DNA from: Chitinophagaceae bacterium
GTDB taxonomy: Bacteria > Bacteroidota > Bacteroidia > Chitinophagales > Chitinophagaceae
Assembly: GCA_017307755.1 (NCBI GenBank)
Contig: JAFKGQ010000006.1
Coordinates: forward strand, 62,001 to 126,000
Direction: 5' to 3'
DNA: 64,000 nt
Shown: positions 41,901-49,694 of the stretch, piece by piece
Position numbering within the stretch: position 1 is the first letter of the stretch
Layout: each line of letters begins with the position of its first letter
Translations under genes and position numbers: made by a program
The notes under the pieces: model-generated
The model's database searches: none
What the model saw: only the letters and a program-made list of their open reading frames with translations
What the model was told of the DNA's origin: nothing

Positions 41901-43487
41901 CACCTGTTTGGGGTCCAGCGATTCATGATCGCCGATCCCTTTATCTATGATATAACCCTCCGCATGCGCATGGAGAAAATCCACCCAGGCGCGGGCAGCA
42001 GGATAATATTTTACTATCAGGTCCGAGTCGCCATAATACTGGTATAGCTGCTCCAGCAGCAAAGGCAGCACTGTTCCCCATCCAATGGGGCCCGCTGTAC
42101 GCGTAAGCCCTTTGTCGGCGATACCGACATACGGCGCCGTCTCGGTCAATGCTCCATCCGGCTGGGCTTCATCCACAAAATCCCTCACCGTCTTGGCATA
42201 AAAACTATGCATGTCGAAATTGGCCATAAAGGCTTCGCTGGTGGCTACGATATCGCCTCCATAACCCAGCTTCTCACGGTGAGGACAGTCCGATTGCACG
42301 CTGAACAGGTTGCTGAGAAAGGTATTAAGACTTACCTCCTGTATCCGGTTGAACAACGTATCACTGCATCGAAAGCTTCCCGCCTGCCGTACATCCGACG
42401 ATAACGGGATGCCTTGTATCATGTCACGCGTCAGCACTCCCGGATACCCTTCTATCTCTACGTAACGAAACCCGTGAAAAGTAAAGACAGGCTCGAACAC
42501 CACCTTTCTCTCACCCAGGATCAGGTCGTCCTGCTGCCAGGCTACAGGAGGCGCGCCGGGACCACCCGCTCCCTTGCGCTTTATCTGTCCTGCTACGCTC
42601 GTCATCACGTTCAGGGACCCGTCGGTATTCAATAGCTCCCCATATCGCAGCTGTATCCGCGTGCCTTTTCTGCCCATTGCCGTCAACCGTACAATACCGC
42701 CAAAATTCCGTCCCATATCCACCAGGTATTTGTCCGGACCCAGCCGGCGCACATCCACCGGACGCACCAATCCACGAGCACGAATGGGAGGATGCATCTG
42801 TGGCACCATCTCCCCGCCCGGCGCCGAGGTCACCAGGGCCTTCCTCCACGCTTTATCATCATAGCCCGGACGATCCCATCCCGGTAATGCATAGCGGTCA
42901 TCATAGGTCGACCCGATGTAGTTGTTATTCCTCCTCAAGGGGCCATCCGTCACATTCCATGACCCGTCCGATACTTCTACCTGGCGTTTGCCGCCCACAT
43001 ACTCTATCTCCAGCCGGGCAATAAACCGCGGGGCGCCGGTCGGCAGGAACTTCCGCATAGCCAGCGATCCCCACATCCGCAATGGCAGCGGATTATACCA
43101 GCCATTACCCAGTTCGACCCCCAGACAGTTGCGGCCTTTTATTAACATGGTCGTTACATCAAATGTATTGTAGGGCACCGTTTTTTTATAATCCGTCCAT
43201 CCGGGATCCAAAAAATGATCCCCCACTTTTTTACCATTAAACGTCGCCCTGTAATACCCAAGACCGCTGATATACAATACAGCCTTCCTGACCCCTATCG
43301 CCACCTCCAACTCCTTACGGAACAACGGCGCCGGGTTATCGCCAAACAACAGGCTGTCCTCGATGAGAGACGTCTTGCTGTCCGTCACCCATTCCGCCTG
43401 CCATACGAGGGGTGTAGCCGGCTGGCCGCCTTGTGCAAAAGAAATTACGGGTAGAATAATAAAAAAGAGCCTTAGAAGTTTTGTCAT
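38871..43487 (-). CDS. Fusion enzyme: GH78 alpha-L-rhamnosidase plus GH20 beta-hexosaminidase plus PA14
   Basis: The 1538-residue protein has a signal peptide (FFIILPVISFAQ). Residues 25-785 are a GH78 rhamnosidase: LYISGLGYYRATFNGKKVG, FDVTTMLIKGRN, the acid motif DCPHREKLGYGGD and the alpha/alpha barrel (IGDHESLDPK, TTLWEHWDYSDN). From about 790 a complete GH20 enzyme follows: a GH20b domain (VTLRLDTTDVKEPEGYAI), the barrel (LHLHLTDDQGWRIEIKKYP), the catalytic Asp-Glu of GGDEVERSHW, then a chitobiase C-terminal-like domain and a PA14 domain near 1400-1535 (YSFYLNSDDGSMLHIAG). It would release alpha-L-rhamnose and terminal GlcNAc or GalNAc. Rhamnose next to HexNAc occurs in some bacterial surface polysaccharides, a possible substrate. 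A -7 box (TACATTTG) lies at 43514-43521. Confidence 0.92.
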   Translation of the reverse strand: MTKLLRLFFIILPVISFAQGGQPATPLVWQAEWVTDSKTSLIEDSLLFGDNPAPLFRKELEVAIGVRKAVLYISGLGYYRATFNGKKVGDHFLDPGWTDYKKTVPYNTFDVTTMLIKGRNCLGVELGNGWYNPLPLRMWGSLAMRKFLPTGAPRFIARLEIEYVGGKRQVEVSDGSWNVTDGPLRRNNNYIGSTYDDRYALPGWDRPGYDDKAWRKALVTSAPGGEMVPQMHPPIRARGLVRPVDVRRLGPDKYLVDMGRNFGGIVRLTAMGRKGTRIQLRYGELLNTDGSLNVMTSVAGQIKRKGAGGPGAPPVAWQQDDLILGERKVVFEPVFTFHGFRYVEIEGYPGVLTRDMIQGIPLSSDVRQAGSFRCSDTLFNRIQEVSLNTFLSNLFSVQSDCPHREKLGYGGDIVATSEAFMANFDMHSFYAKTVRDFVDEAQPDGALTETAPYVGIADKGLTRTAGPIGWGTVLPLLLEQLYQYYGDSDLIVKYYPAARAWVDFLHAHAEGYIIDKGIGDHESLDPKQVEVTSTAFLFYNTLTVSKLARLLGRQEEADRYEKLAGSVKEAFVKKFYDPVTGAVGIHTEATQAFALYFHLLPEEEEKKALKVLLDQIGERKEHVSTGIFGTKYLLEVLSEHGLSDLACKLAGQRDFPGWGNMLAQGATTLWEHWDYSDNIYSHNHPMFGSISGWFYKYIAGIRPAKDAVGYNKIILQPAGFERLSFARAEYQGPRGGIGSSWRKKGDSIYYEAVVPEKTSATVLLPDGVVRHVGPGKYLFRTTFHTASGQEALIPYPLSVVPGEGRFVITRHTGICRVAHEGQFLQEATYLRQMLADYLGPLEPKAETCGENTVTLRLDTTDVKEPEGYAIKVLKDRVILSAREGAGMFYAIQTLRQLMPAEVEKGHGNKLTIDVTQVRDYPRYLWRGMHLDVSRHFFSTDYLKKYIDMMALYKMNKLHLHLTDDQGWRIEIKKYPRLTSEGGWRTFNDQDSACMRMARETDNPDMNIDQKHIRRTGGRVEYGGYYTQEEMKDIIRYAALHYVEIIPEIDMPGHMMAAIALYPELTCDGKKGDDWTKGFSTPICPCRESTLSFARDIYSEIADLFPSKYIHIGGDEVERSHWKASPVCQSFMQEHHIGSVEQLQSYFNDYIQAFFRTKGKTLIGWDEIVEGGINADAVVMFWRPWARTMPAKATAGGNKVIMTPDGPLYFDAIPDRKTLAEVYHYDPTGAQYGMSVEQQKNILGVQANLWSEMVPSEERADYLIMPRMTALAELGWTNRDLYDSYLQRLSGQYDRLDRLHVHYRLPDLAETADSRVFVDPVSFMIQPPAKDMQVRYTVDGSWPSLRSPLLDRPLRIDHPLTLRVAAFTAGGRRGDVSTTLFSRQDYAPPAVVKTDLANGLRCGFYQGGFNRTTDMKGAAERVMIMTEPGLLKEIPATGWGLKFTGYIEVPETGIYSFYLNSDDGSMLHIAGRLVVDNDGMHSPRERVGQVALQKGLHVFALDYIDGGGGGALELRYSKDGGNAQVVPAEWLKHDGSAGM

Positions 43488-43513
43488 CTTATGTAAGAGA
43501 TTTTTAGCCGGAC

Positions 43514-43521
43514 CAAATGTA
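43514..43521 (-). promoter_or_regulatory. -7 box upstream of the GH78-GH20 fusion gene
   Basis: The minus strand reads TACATTTG, a perfect TAnnTTTG, 26 bp before the start codon at 43487. The -33 region is weak (TTTC about 16-17 bp upstream). Confidence 0.55.
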
Positions 43522-43573
43522 CGAATACCCTACCCATGAAACCATCCTGTAGTTACCTGCCGCCATCGATAAC

Positions 43574-46072
43574 TTATTCATGACCAGCAAGTTTCCAATT
43601 ATTCCCAAAAAAGCCTGCTTCCAGTATACCCGCCACTCCCGTCTGTAACATCTGCAGCCTGAAGATCATATAGTCAGGGAAACCGCTCCCCCCCGCAAAA
43701 TATTGATTGGCATTGGCGGCCTGCATACCCTTCAGCCCTGTGCCGGCAACAACCCCGATAGAAGTAACACCGTCCGGCAACGGTCTGATAAAATAGGCTG
43801 CCAGGTCATCCCCACGGAAGACCTTGCCTCCGACGCTTAGCTCACCCTGTTTCACCTGAATGGGACAGTCTTTTAATAAAAGGCCCCAGGCGGAATTGGT
43901 GACGGCATTGCCATACAGGATGACATTCCTGTCCTGGTAACGCCCGGATACATACGTTACATCCGAGACGATGTCCACTGCCCCATTACCCCGGTAATAC
44001 CAGGTTTCTGCATCATATCGCGCCTTGTTAAAGCTCCACTCCTGTTCCTCCCTGCTCCCCGAAGTAGCATAGACAAAGACCATATGATGATCAAAGGCCT
44101 CCTTAAAAGTTCCGCTGCGCAACGGGTTCTTTTCTTCCAGCCCCGGTTTTTGTCCCAGCTTCCAGGCACCTTCCTGCTTATACAGATACACCGTATCCGA
44201 TGCCGTCTTTGTGGTATAGTTCAACCCGTCTGAATTATCGATCCGTACGCTCACACCTACCCCTTTCCCAAAACCTCCAAGCGCCATGGCCAGCACCTGT
44301 ACATTCTCCGTGCTGCCGGTGATAGAGGCTGCCCGTATGTCACGATGCAGCCGGATGTGGCTATAGTCCAGGGGAGTCGTCTGTTGCTCGATAGTCGCCC
44401 ATCGGTAAGTAGCCGAAATACCCGGGTTGGCGGTGATAAAATCGATATCGTTCACAGCGATGTTTGGCGCCAGCTGATGCCATTGGAAGAAGTCAAAAAG
44501 GGGCCTCCAGTCCACGCTCTGGTTGCCAAACCAATGCTCTGCACCCGGCACCTCATGATAGCTCACATCGGAATGGAATTCACCCAATACCTTCCGCATC
44601 TGTCTTGCATACCTCACCGGTACCACCTTATCCGAGTCGCCATGCAAGATGTATACACCCAGGGGCGCATAATTCGTGGAAAGCCGTATGACATCGCTTT
44701 GATTGCTGGCACGCAACAACAATCTTTCCGTCGCGGTACGGCCGCTGTCCGGTATCACGCCGTCATGTGATCCGTATTCACGCAAGGTAGGATAGCCCGA
44801 ACAGGCCCCGATAGCCGCCCAATGGTCCGGATAAGTAGCGCCCAGGTACCAGGTGCCATGACCTCCCATCGAGTGCCCGGTAAGATAAATGTATCTTTCA
44901 TCCGGATGAAACCGCGCTTTCGCCAACTCAAGTACCTCCATCGCATCCTTCCTTCCCCAATCCTCCCAGTTGAAACCTCTCGGCCGTCTGTTCGTGGCGG
45001 CAACCAACGTCCCCCAGGTCTTGGATTGATACGCCCTGGCCTGACCGATGGCTTCAACCCCTGCACCATGCACCGAAAGAAATAAAGCAGGCCCCGGGAC
45101 CTTTTCAGCAGCCATCTGCGAGGCGGTATACGAAGTATTCGGTGCAAACACCGTCCCCGGTGGAGGCGGTCCATCAGGCGAGCCCGCCATTTGCGTACGG
45201 TCACTGCTCTTTGCCTGCGGCGTCACTGCATAGTATTGCAGACTGCCATCTATCCCGCTAAAAAAAGTAACAGTATATTGCTGACCGTCTTCGACAACCT
45301 CTATTAAAACGCTTTTCTCATCCGCCCGCCGGTTTCCATTCAATAATTCCAACTTGCAAACATACTTTCCCTTTCCCACGACACCACGTGCATCGATACG
45401 AAATGGTACTTTACGAATGGTCATAGCCGGTATCTCCGGCACATCCGAGACAACCATTTTACCCTCGAAGACAGCCCTTATCCGCGCAGCCTTCAACGCC
45501 CGGGCGCTGCGATTGATGACAACCACCGCTCCATACAGGGAGGTATCTACAGCACCTACATTCACCATAGGTAAAGTAGGGTCTTCAATATTAAGAGACA
45601 CTTCCGGTCCCGGGAATATCAGCCGCACAGTAGTAAGTCCCGCAGGACGGAGATACAATTCATTCAGTCCTTTCTTCAACAGCACAGGAATATAAAGCCA
45701 GCCGCTGCCATAGGCATCGCCTGCATGGGGAATGGCATTGAAAAAAAGACTTCCGCAACCCTTTACATTCAACAAAGCCGTGGTAGCCCGGGGAGAAGTG
45801 TAAGTAAGATAAAGATAGCCGTTGTTGGAAAAACCCCGGGTACGGAACTGATGCAGCGAATCCGCCTGCACCTCTCTCCAACTGCCCAAAGACGTGGGAG
45901 CAGCCCCCCCTTCATACAGGCGCATGGCCACCAGGTCAGTGTAGATGGCCTCTCGTCCGTAATGGTGTGTACTGTCGGTTTTCAAAGCCTTCGTGAGATA
46001 CACCGTGTCCTGGGCCCCGACCCACAGGGCGGAGCATAAAAGACTCAAAAAAAGGAATATAGAACACCGCAT
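43574..46072 (-). CDS. Large exported alpha/beta hydrolase (prolyl-oligopeptidase or PHB-depolymerase-like esterase)
   Basis: The 832-residue protein has a signal peptide (FLFLSLLCSALWVGAQ). The N-terminal third is beta-rich (LYLRPAGLTTVRLIFPG). From about 300 an alpha/beta hydrolase follows with an oxyanion-type LFLSVHGAGVEA, the nucleophile Ser in YLTGHSMGGHGTWYLG near residue 397, the acid candidate in YILHGDSDKVVP and the His in VPGAEHWFG. The C-terminal 280 residues form a large accessory domain. This group contains esterases acting on acylated polysaccharides and prolyl-oligopeptidase-like enzymes; the real substrate is not known. The gene is 86 bp upstream of the GH78-GH20 gene, on the same strand, so both may act on the same esterified polysaccharide. 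Confidence 0.85.
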   Translation of the reverse strand: MRCSIFLFLSLLCSALWVGAQDTVYLTKALKTDSTHHYGREAIYTDLVAMRLYEGGAAPTSLGSWREVQADSLHQFRTRGFSNNGYLYLTYTSPRATTALLNVKGCGSLFFNAIPHAGDAYGSGWLYIPVLLKKGLNELYLRPAGLTTVRLIFPGPEVSLNIEDPTLPMVNVGAVDTSLYGAVVVINRSARALKAARIRAVFEGKMVVSDVPEIPAMTIRKVPFRIDARGVVGKGKYVCKLELLNGNRRADEKSVLIEVVEDGQQYTVTFFSGIDGSLQYYAVTPQAKSSDRTQMAGSPDGPPPPGTVFAPNTSYTASQMAAEKVPGPALFLSVHGAGVEAIGQARAYQSKTWGTLVAATNRRPRGFNWEDWGRKDAMEVLELAKARFHPDERYIYLTGHSMGGHGTWYLGATYPDHWAAIGACSGYPTLREYGSHDGVIPDSGRTATERLLLRASNQSDVIRLSTNYAPLGVYILHGDSDKVVPVRYARQMRKVLGEFHSDVSYHEVPGAEHWFGNQSVDWRPLFDFFQWHQLAPNIAVNDIDFITANPGISATYRWATIEQQTTPLDYSHIRLHRDIRAASITGSTENVQVLAMALGGFGKGVGVSVRIDNSDGLNYTTKTASDTVYLYKQEGAWKLGQKPGLEEKNPLRSGTFKEAFDHHMVFVYATSGSREEQEWSFNKARYDAETWYYRGNGAVDIVSDVTYVSGRYQDRNVILYGNAVTNSAWGLLLKDCPIQVKQGELSVGGKVFRGDDLAAYFIRPLPDGVTSIGVVAGTGLKGMQAANANQYFAGGSGFPDYMIFRLQMLQTGVAGILEAGFFGNNWKLAGHE

Positions 46073-46304
46073 CGTCAGGTTATTTATAATATAATAGTGT
46101 ATTGATCAGGAATGGAAAGGTAGTGATGAAAAAGAAAAAAATTGTAACTGATATTTTTATTCCTTTGCACCTTCTAAACCTTGCATTCGGTGATTGGAAT
46201 GAACAAACTCAAACTATTGACGATGAAACTGCTTCCAATAATGGGCTTCCTTGTTCGCAGAAAACTTTCATAAAAAAATACCATTTAATTCGTAACTTAC
46301 ACTC

Positions 46305-46478
46305 ATGAGCACATCCACAATAAACCTACGCAAAACAGCCCTGCAGTTAAAGCCTGCGAAGGTTAATAAAAAGATGGGAGATCATAGCAGCGACCCGTTT
46401 TTTACAAAAAAATTGGACGAGGCAAAAAATCGGCTGAAAAAAGTAACGATCCCTGCCATCCTAAAAGGCAAGAAATAA
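46305..46478 (+). CDS. Small basic hypothetical protein (57 aa)
   Basis: An ATG-started frame of 57 codons with Lys-rich composition (LQLKPAKVNKKMGDHSSDPF, then FTKKLDEAKNRLKKVTI). The layout, a basic start followed by a predicted helix with DPFFTKKLDEAKNRLKK, is reminiscent of short Bacteroidota antitoxin-like proteins, but I cannot assign a family and see no toxin gene beside it. Its TAA is immediately followed by the stop of the convergent sterol-desaturase-like gene, with no intergenic base. The 232 bp before it contain only doubtful short frames and AT-rich sequence with a TTCCTTTG that may be part of a promoter. Confidence 0.5.
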   Translation: MSTSTINLRKTALQLKPAKVNKKMGDHSSDPFFTKKLDEAKNRLKKVTIPAILKGKK

Positions 46479-47174
46479 TCACTTCAACGTCCCAAATATC
46501 CTATCCCACACAGTTGTATAAAATCCAAAATTGTGCTCCACGTCCCTGTGGTGATCGTGATGGAAGGTCGAGGACCCCAGCCAACGTACAAATGCGGAAT
46601 GCCGCCATCGCTCCGGCAAAGGCTCTATCCCTAAATGCCCTGCCAGGCCGAACACCAGGTTCACCGTAAGATAAAGAAGGATAGCATAGATATTAAATGG
46701 ATACAACATCAGCAGCGCCAGCCACATACCTCCAAATGACATCGTCTCGACAGGATGCAGGATAAAAAGGTCCATTGGCTTCGGGTCTATGGCCTCGTGA
46801 TGCAGCCGATGGATCATCCCATAGAGGAACGTCTTATGAATAAGAAAATGAAACAGGTACATCAGCAGGTCCATGGATAAAAAAAGGATCAGGAAGTCAG
46901 GCAGTAGGTTCCAGGAAAAAGTGGTCCGTATTCCGATAAACCCATGTTTCCAAAGCCAAAAACCTCCATAGGTAACAACAGTGTTCAACACATTCGTGAT
47001 CCCGCAGATCAGCCATTCCCTCCGTGTATATACATAAGCCCCCCGATTCAACCCGCGCAATACAAGAGCGCCGGCATATAATACAACGAACGTCAATAAT
47101 ACATTCTCCACCAGGAAAATGCCCCAGATCATCTCATCCGGCAACGATAGCAGGACGTGTAACAGTTTATCCAT
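46479..47174 (-). CDS. Sterol desaturase / fatty acid hydroxylase superfamily membrane protein
   Basis: The 231-residue protein has hydrophobic helices near 17-40, 60-75, 90-108 and 140-165, and the three histidine clusters of the di-iron membrane oxygenase family: HFLIH, HRLHH (MIHRLHHEAIDP) and HHDHH (STFHHDHHRDVEHNFG). It ends with WDRIFGT, also typical. Such enzymes hydroxylate or desaturate lipids such as fatty acids, carotenoids or sterols. The lipid substrate here is not known. The gene is divergent from the permease gene at 47242 and convergent with the 57-residue frame. Confidence 0.9.
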   Translation of the reverse strand: MDKLLHVLLSLPDEMIWGIFLVENVLLTFVVLYAGALVLRGLNRGAYVYTRREWLICGITNVLNTVVTYGGFWLWKHGFIGIRTTFSWNLLPDFLILFLSMDLLMYLFHFLIHKTFLYGMIHRLHHEAIDPKPMDLFILHPVETMSFGGMWLALLMLYPFNIYAILLYLTVNLVFGLAGHLGIEPLPERWRHSAFVRWLGSSTFHHDHHRDVEHNFGFYTTVWDRIFGTLK

Positions 47175-47241
47175 AGCTGAAGAATGGCGGTTAAATGTAG
47201 TTTATTTTTATTTCCGGCATTATCTTAGCTGTACATTTTTT

Positions 47242-49617
47242 ATGCTAAAGAACTACTGTAAGATCGCCTGGCGTCACCTCCTAAAAAGCAAACTCTATTC
47301 ATCTATCAATATCCTTGGCCTCTCCTTAGGCATGGCCGTAACCCTCCTCATTGGTCTTTGGGTCTGGGATGAACTCTCCTTTAATCACTATTACCGCAAC
47401 CACGCCAGCCTCGCCCTGATGTTTGACAACCAGACATGGAATGGCAAGACTAGCACGGACAAGGAAGTCGACATACCGCTGGCAGAAATATTAAAGACCG
47501 AATATCCCAACGAATTCAAACAGGTGGCCCTGATCTCCCCTTCCGAACCCGGCCATCTGTTGATCGCAGGAGATAAAAATATTACAACCACCGGCATCTA
47601 CATGCAGCCCCAACTGCCGGAAATGCTTACGCTGCACATGCTAAGCGGCGCCCGCGACGGTCTAAAAGACCCCTCCTCCGTCCTGATCACGGCCTCTGTC
47701 GCCAGGGCCTTATTCGGCAGCTCCGATGCTGTCGGTCGTCAGATCCGCATCGACAGCAACAGACAGGCAAAGATCGCTGGTGTGTATGAAGACCTCCCGC
47801 GCAATACGGACCTGCATTTTGTAAAACTCATCCTGCCATGGGATACATACGAAAGCGCCCATCCCTGGGTACAGCATGCGGCCAACCGCTGGGGCTTTCA
47901 TTTCGGACGCATGATCGTCCAGCTCAACCCCGGTGTCGATATCGATAGGGTCAACAAAAAAATAAAAGACCTGCCAAAAAGATATGAGAAAGAAGGTAAG
48001 GAAGATATATTCCTCCATCCCATGGATAAAGTACGTCTGTACAACGAATTCAAAGATGGTAAGATCGCGGGAGGCCTGATACGGTACGTCTGGTTCTTCG
48101 GCATCATCGGCGTCTTCGTGTTATTGCTGGCCTGTATCAATTTTATGAACCTAAGCACTGCCCGCAGCGAACAAAGGGTAAAAGAAGTAGGCATCCGCAA
48201 GACCGTTGGGTCATTACGGGGACAGTTGATCGCACAGTTCCTCTGCGAATCCCTCCTGCTGGCCCTTTCCGCTTTTATCCTGGCAATTTTCCTGGTATAT
48301 ATATCCCTGCCGCTGTTCAACGCCATGCTCGCTAATAAAGAATTAAAGCTTCCCCTGGACAGCCCTCTATTCTGGATACTAACCACCTGTTTTACTTTAT
48401 TCACCGGTGTCATTGCCGGCAGCTACCCCGCCTTCTATCTCTCCGGCTTCCCGCCATTGAAAGTATTAAAAGGGACGTTCAGGGCCGGCGCCCGCGGGTC
48501 CCTCACACGAAAGGTCCTGGTCACCGTACAGTTCACCATATCCATTGCCCTGATCATCGGCACCATCATCGTCTACCGGCAGATACAATTCGCAAAAGAT
48601 CGCCCCGTGGGTTATGTACGGGAAGGACTGATCACCGTAAATGCGGAATACTCCCCGGAGATCATGCGACATCTGGATGCGCTGAAGAACGAGCTTATAA
48701 AGACAGGCGCCGTTGAAAAGGTCGCGACGTCCGATCAGCCCGTCACAGATGTATATATCGGGGAAACAAATTTCTCTTGGGACGGCAAAGACCCTAATTC
48801 CCATCAATTGTTCCGGATCATGTCAATATCTCCCGGCTTTGGAGAGACTATAGGATGGAAGATAAAAGAAGGAAGAGACTTTTACAAGGACTACCGCACC
48901 GACACGGCAACCCTTCTTGTCAACCAGGCAGCCGTTGCGCTCATGGGTATGAAAGATCCGCTGGGAAAAGTCCTCGCCAACGGTCCGGGTCGCAGCAGGA
49001 TCGTCGGTGTGGTCAACGATCTTCTCACGGAATCGCCTTTCTCGTCGTCCGTACCCACGGTCTACTGGCTCACCGGCGGCACCTATATACATCTGCGGGT
49101 AAACCCAAATATGTCGATGCAGACCGCCCTCAATAGGATAACGCCATTGTTTAAAAAGTATTCACCCCAGCGGCCGCTGGATTATAGGTTCGTGGACGAG
49201 GACTATGAGTTCAAGTTCGTCGTAGAGAACCGTATAAGCCGTCTGGCCACCTTTTTCACCATCTTTGCCATCCTCATCTCCTGTCTGGGGCTCTTCGGCC
49301 TCGCCTCCTTCGTGGCGGAACAACGTACAAAAGAAATAGGCATACGAAAAGTATTGGGAGCCTCCGTGTTCAGCCTTTGGAGGCTGCTGTCACGGGAATT
49401 TGTGGCGCTGGTGATGCTTTCATTCCTCATCGCCGCTCCGATCGCCTGGTATTACCTGGACCAGTGGCTGCAGAAATACGAATACCGCGCCCCCATATCC
49501 TGGTGGATCTTCGCAACGGCAGGTATCCTTGCCCTGGTGATCACGCTGCTGACAGTAAGCGCCCGGTCTGTACGGGCTGCTTTGATGAACCCGGTAAGGA
49601 GCCTGAAGACAGAATGA
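47242..49617 (+). CDS. FtsX/MacB-type ABC transporter permease
   Basis: The protein is 791 residues from the ATG at 47242 (MLKNYCKIAWRHLLKSK), the conserved start of this group; the open frame reaches further upstream without protein-like sequence. It is a paralogue of the permease at 32841, with the same first helix (SINILGLSLGMAVTLLIGLWV), periplasmic MacB core, FtsX helices (FGIIGVFVLLLACINFMNLSTA), and the end GLFGLASFVAEQRTKEIGIRKVLGAS plus NPVRSLKTE. GC content resembles the surroundings, unlike the other copy. A -7-like TATCTTAG lies just before the start. No ATPase gene is adjacent. It is 77 bp upstream of the TonB receptor, which has its own sigma-dependent promoter. Confidence 0.92.
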   Translation: MLKNYCKIAWRHLLKSKLYSSINILGLSLGMAVTLLIGLWVWDELSFNHYYRNHASLALMFDNQTWNGKTSTDKEVDIPLAEILKTEYPNEFKQVALISPSEPGHLLIAGDKNITTTGIYMQPQLPEMLTLHMLSGARDGLKDPSSVLITASVARALFGSSDAVGRQIRIDSNRQAKIAGVYEDLPRNTDLHFVKLILPWDTYESAHPWVQHAANRWGFHFGRMIVQLNPGVDIDRVNKKIKDLPKRYEKEGKEDIFLHPMDKVRLYNEFKDGKIAGGLIRYVWFFGIIGVFVLLLACINFMNLSTARSEQRVKEVGIRKTVGSLRGQLIAQFLCESLLLALSAFILAIFLVYISLPLFNAMLANKELKLPLDSPLFWILTTCFTLFTGVIAGSYPAFYLSGFPPLKVLKGTFRAGARGSLTRKVLVTVQFTISIALIIGTIIVYRQIQFAKDRPVGYVREGLITVNAEYSPEIMRHLDALKNELIKTGAVEKVATSDQPVTDVYIGETNFSWDGKDPNSHQLFRIMSISPGFGETIGWKIKEGRDFYKDYRTDTATLLVNQAAVALMGMKDPLGKVLANGPGRSRIVGVVNDLLTESPFSSSVPTVYWLTGGTYIHLRVNPNMSMQTALNRITPLFKKYSPQRPLDYRFVDEDYEFKFVVENRISRLATFFTIFAILISCLGLFGLASFVAEQRTKEIGIRKVLGASVFSLWRLLSREFVALVMLSFLIAAPIAWYYLDQWLQKYEYRAPISWWIFATAGILALVITLLTVSARSVRAALMNPVRSLKTE

Positions 49618-49643
49618 CCTTTTGTAGGACTGGCCGATCAGCC

Positions 49644-49674
49644 TGTCACAAAAAATAAGGCGTCCCTGTCTAAT
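49644..49674 (+). promoter_or_regulatory. Predicted ECF41-type promoter of the TonB receptor gene
   Basis: TGTCACA (49644-49650), 17 bp, then GTCTAAT (49668-49674), 20 bp before the ATG. The base before GTC is T, giving TGTCACA-N16-TGTC, close to the TGTCACA / CGTC promoter described for ECF41 sigma factors. The same two blocks with the same spacing precede the sigma factor gene itself. Confidence 0.8.
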
Positions 49675-49694
49675 GATCAGTAAAAAGCTGGGAA

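Noticed and set aside
43574-46072. Assignment as a specific peptidase
   Set aside because: Prolyl-oligopeptidase-like features are limited to the hydrolase core; esterase is equally possible, so no specific activity is claimed.
46126-46308. 68-codon frame before the 57-codon ORF
   Set aside because: Depends on a TTG start at 46102 or an ATG at 46126; sequence is low-complexity at the start and not protein-like, and it overlaps the better ORF at 46305.
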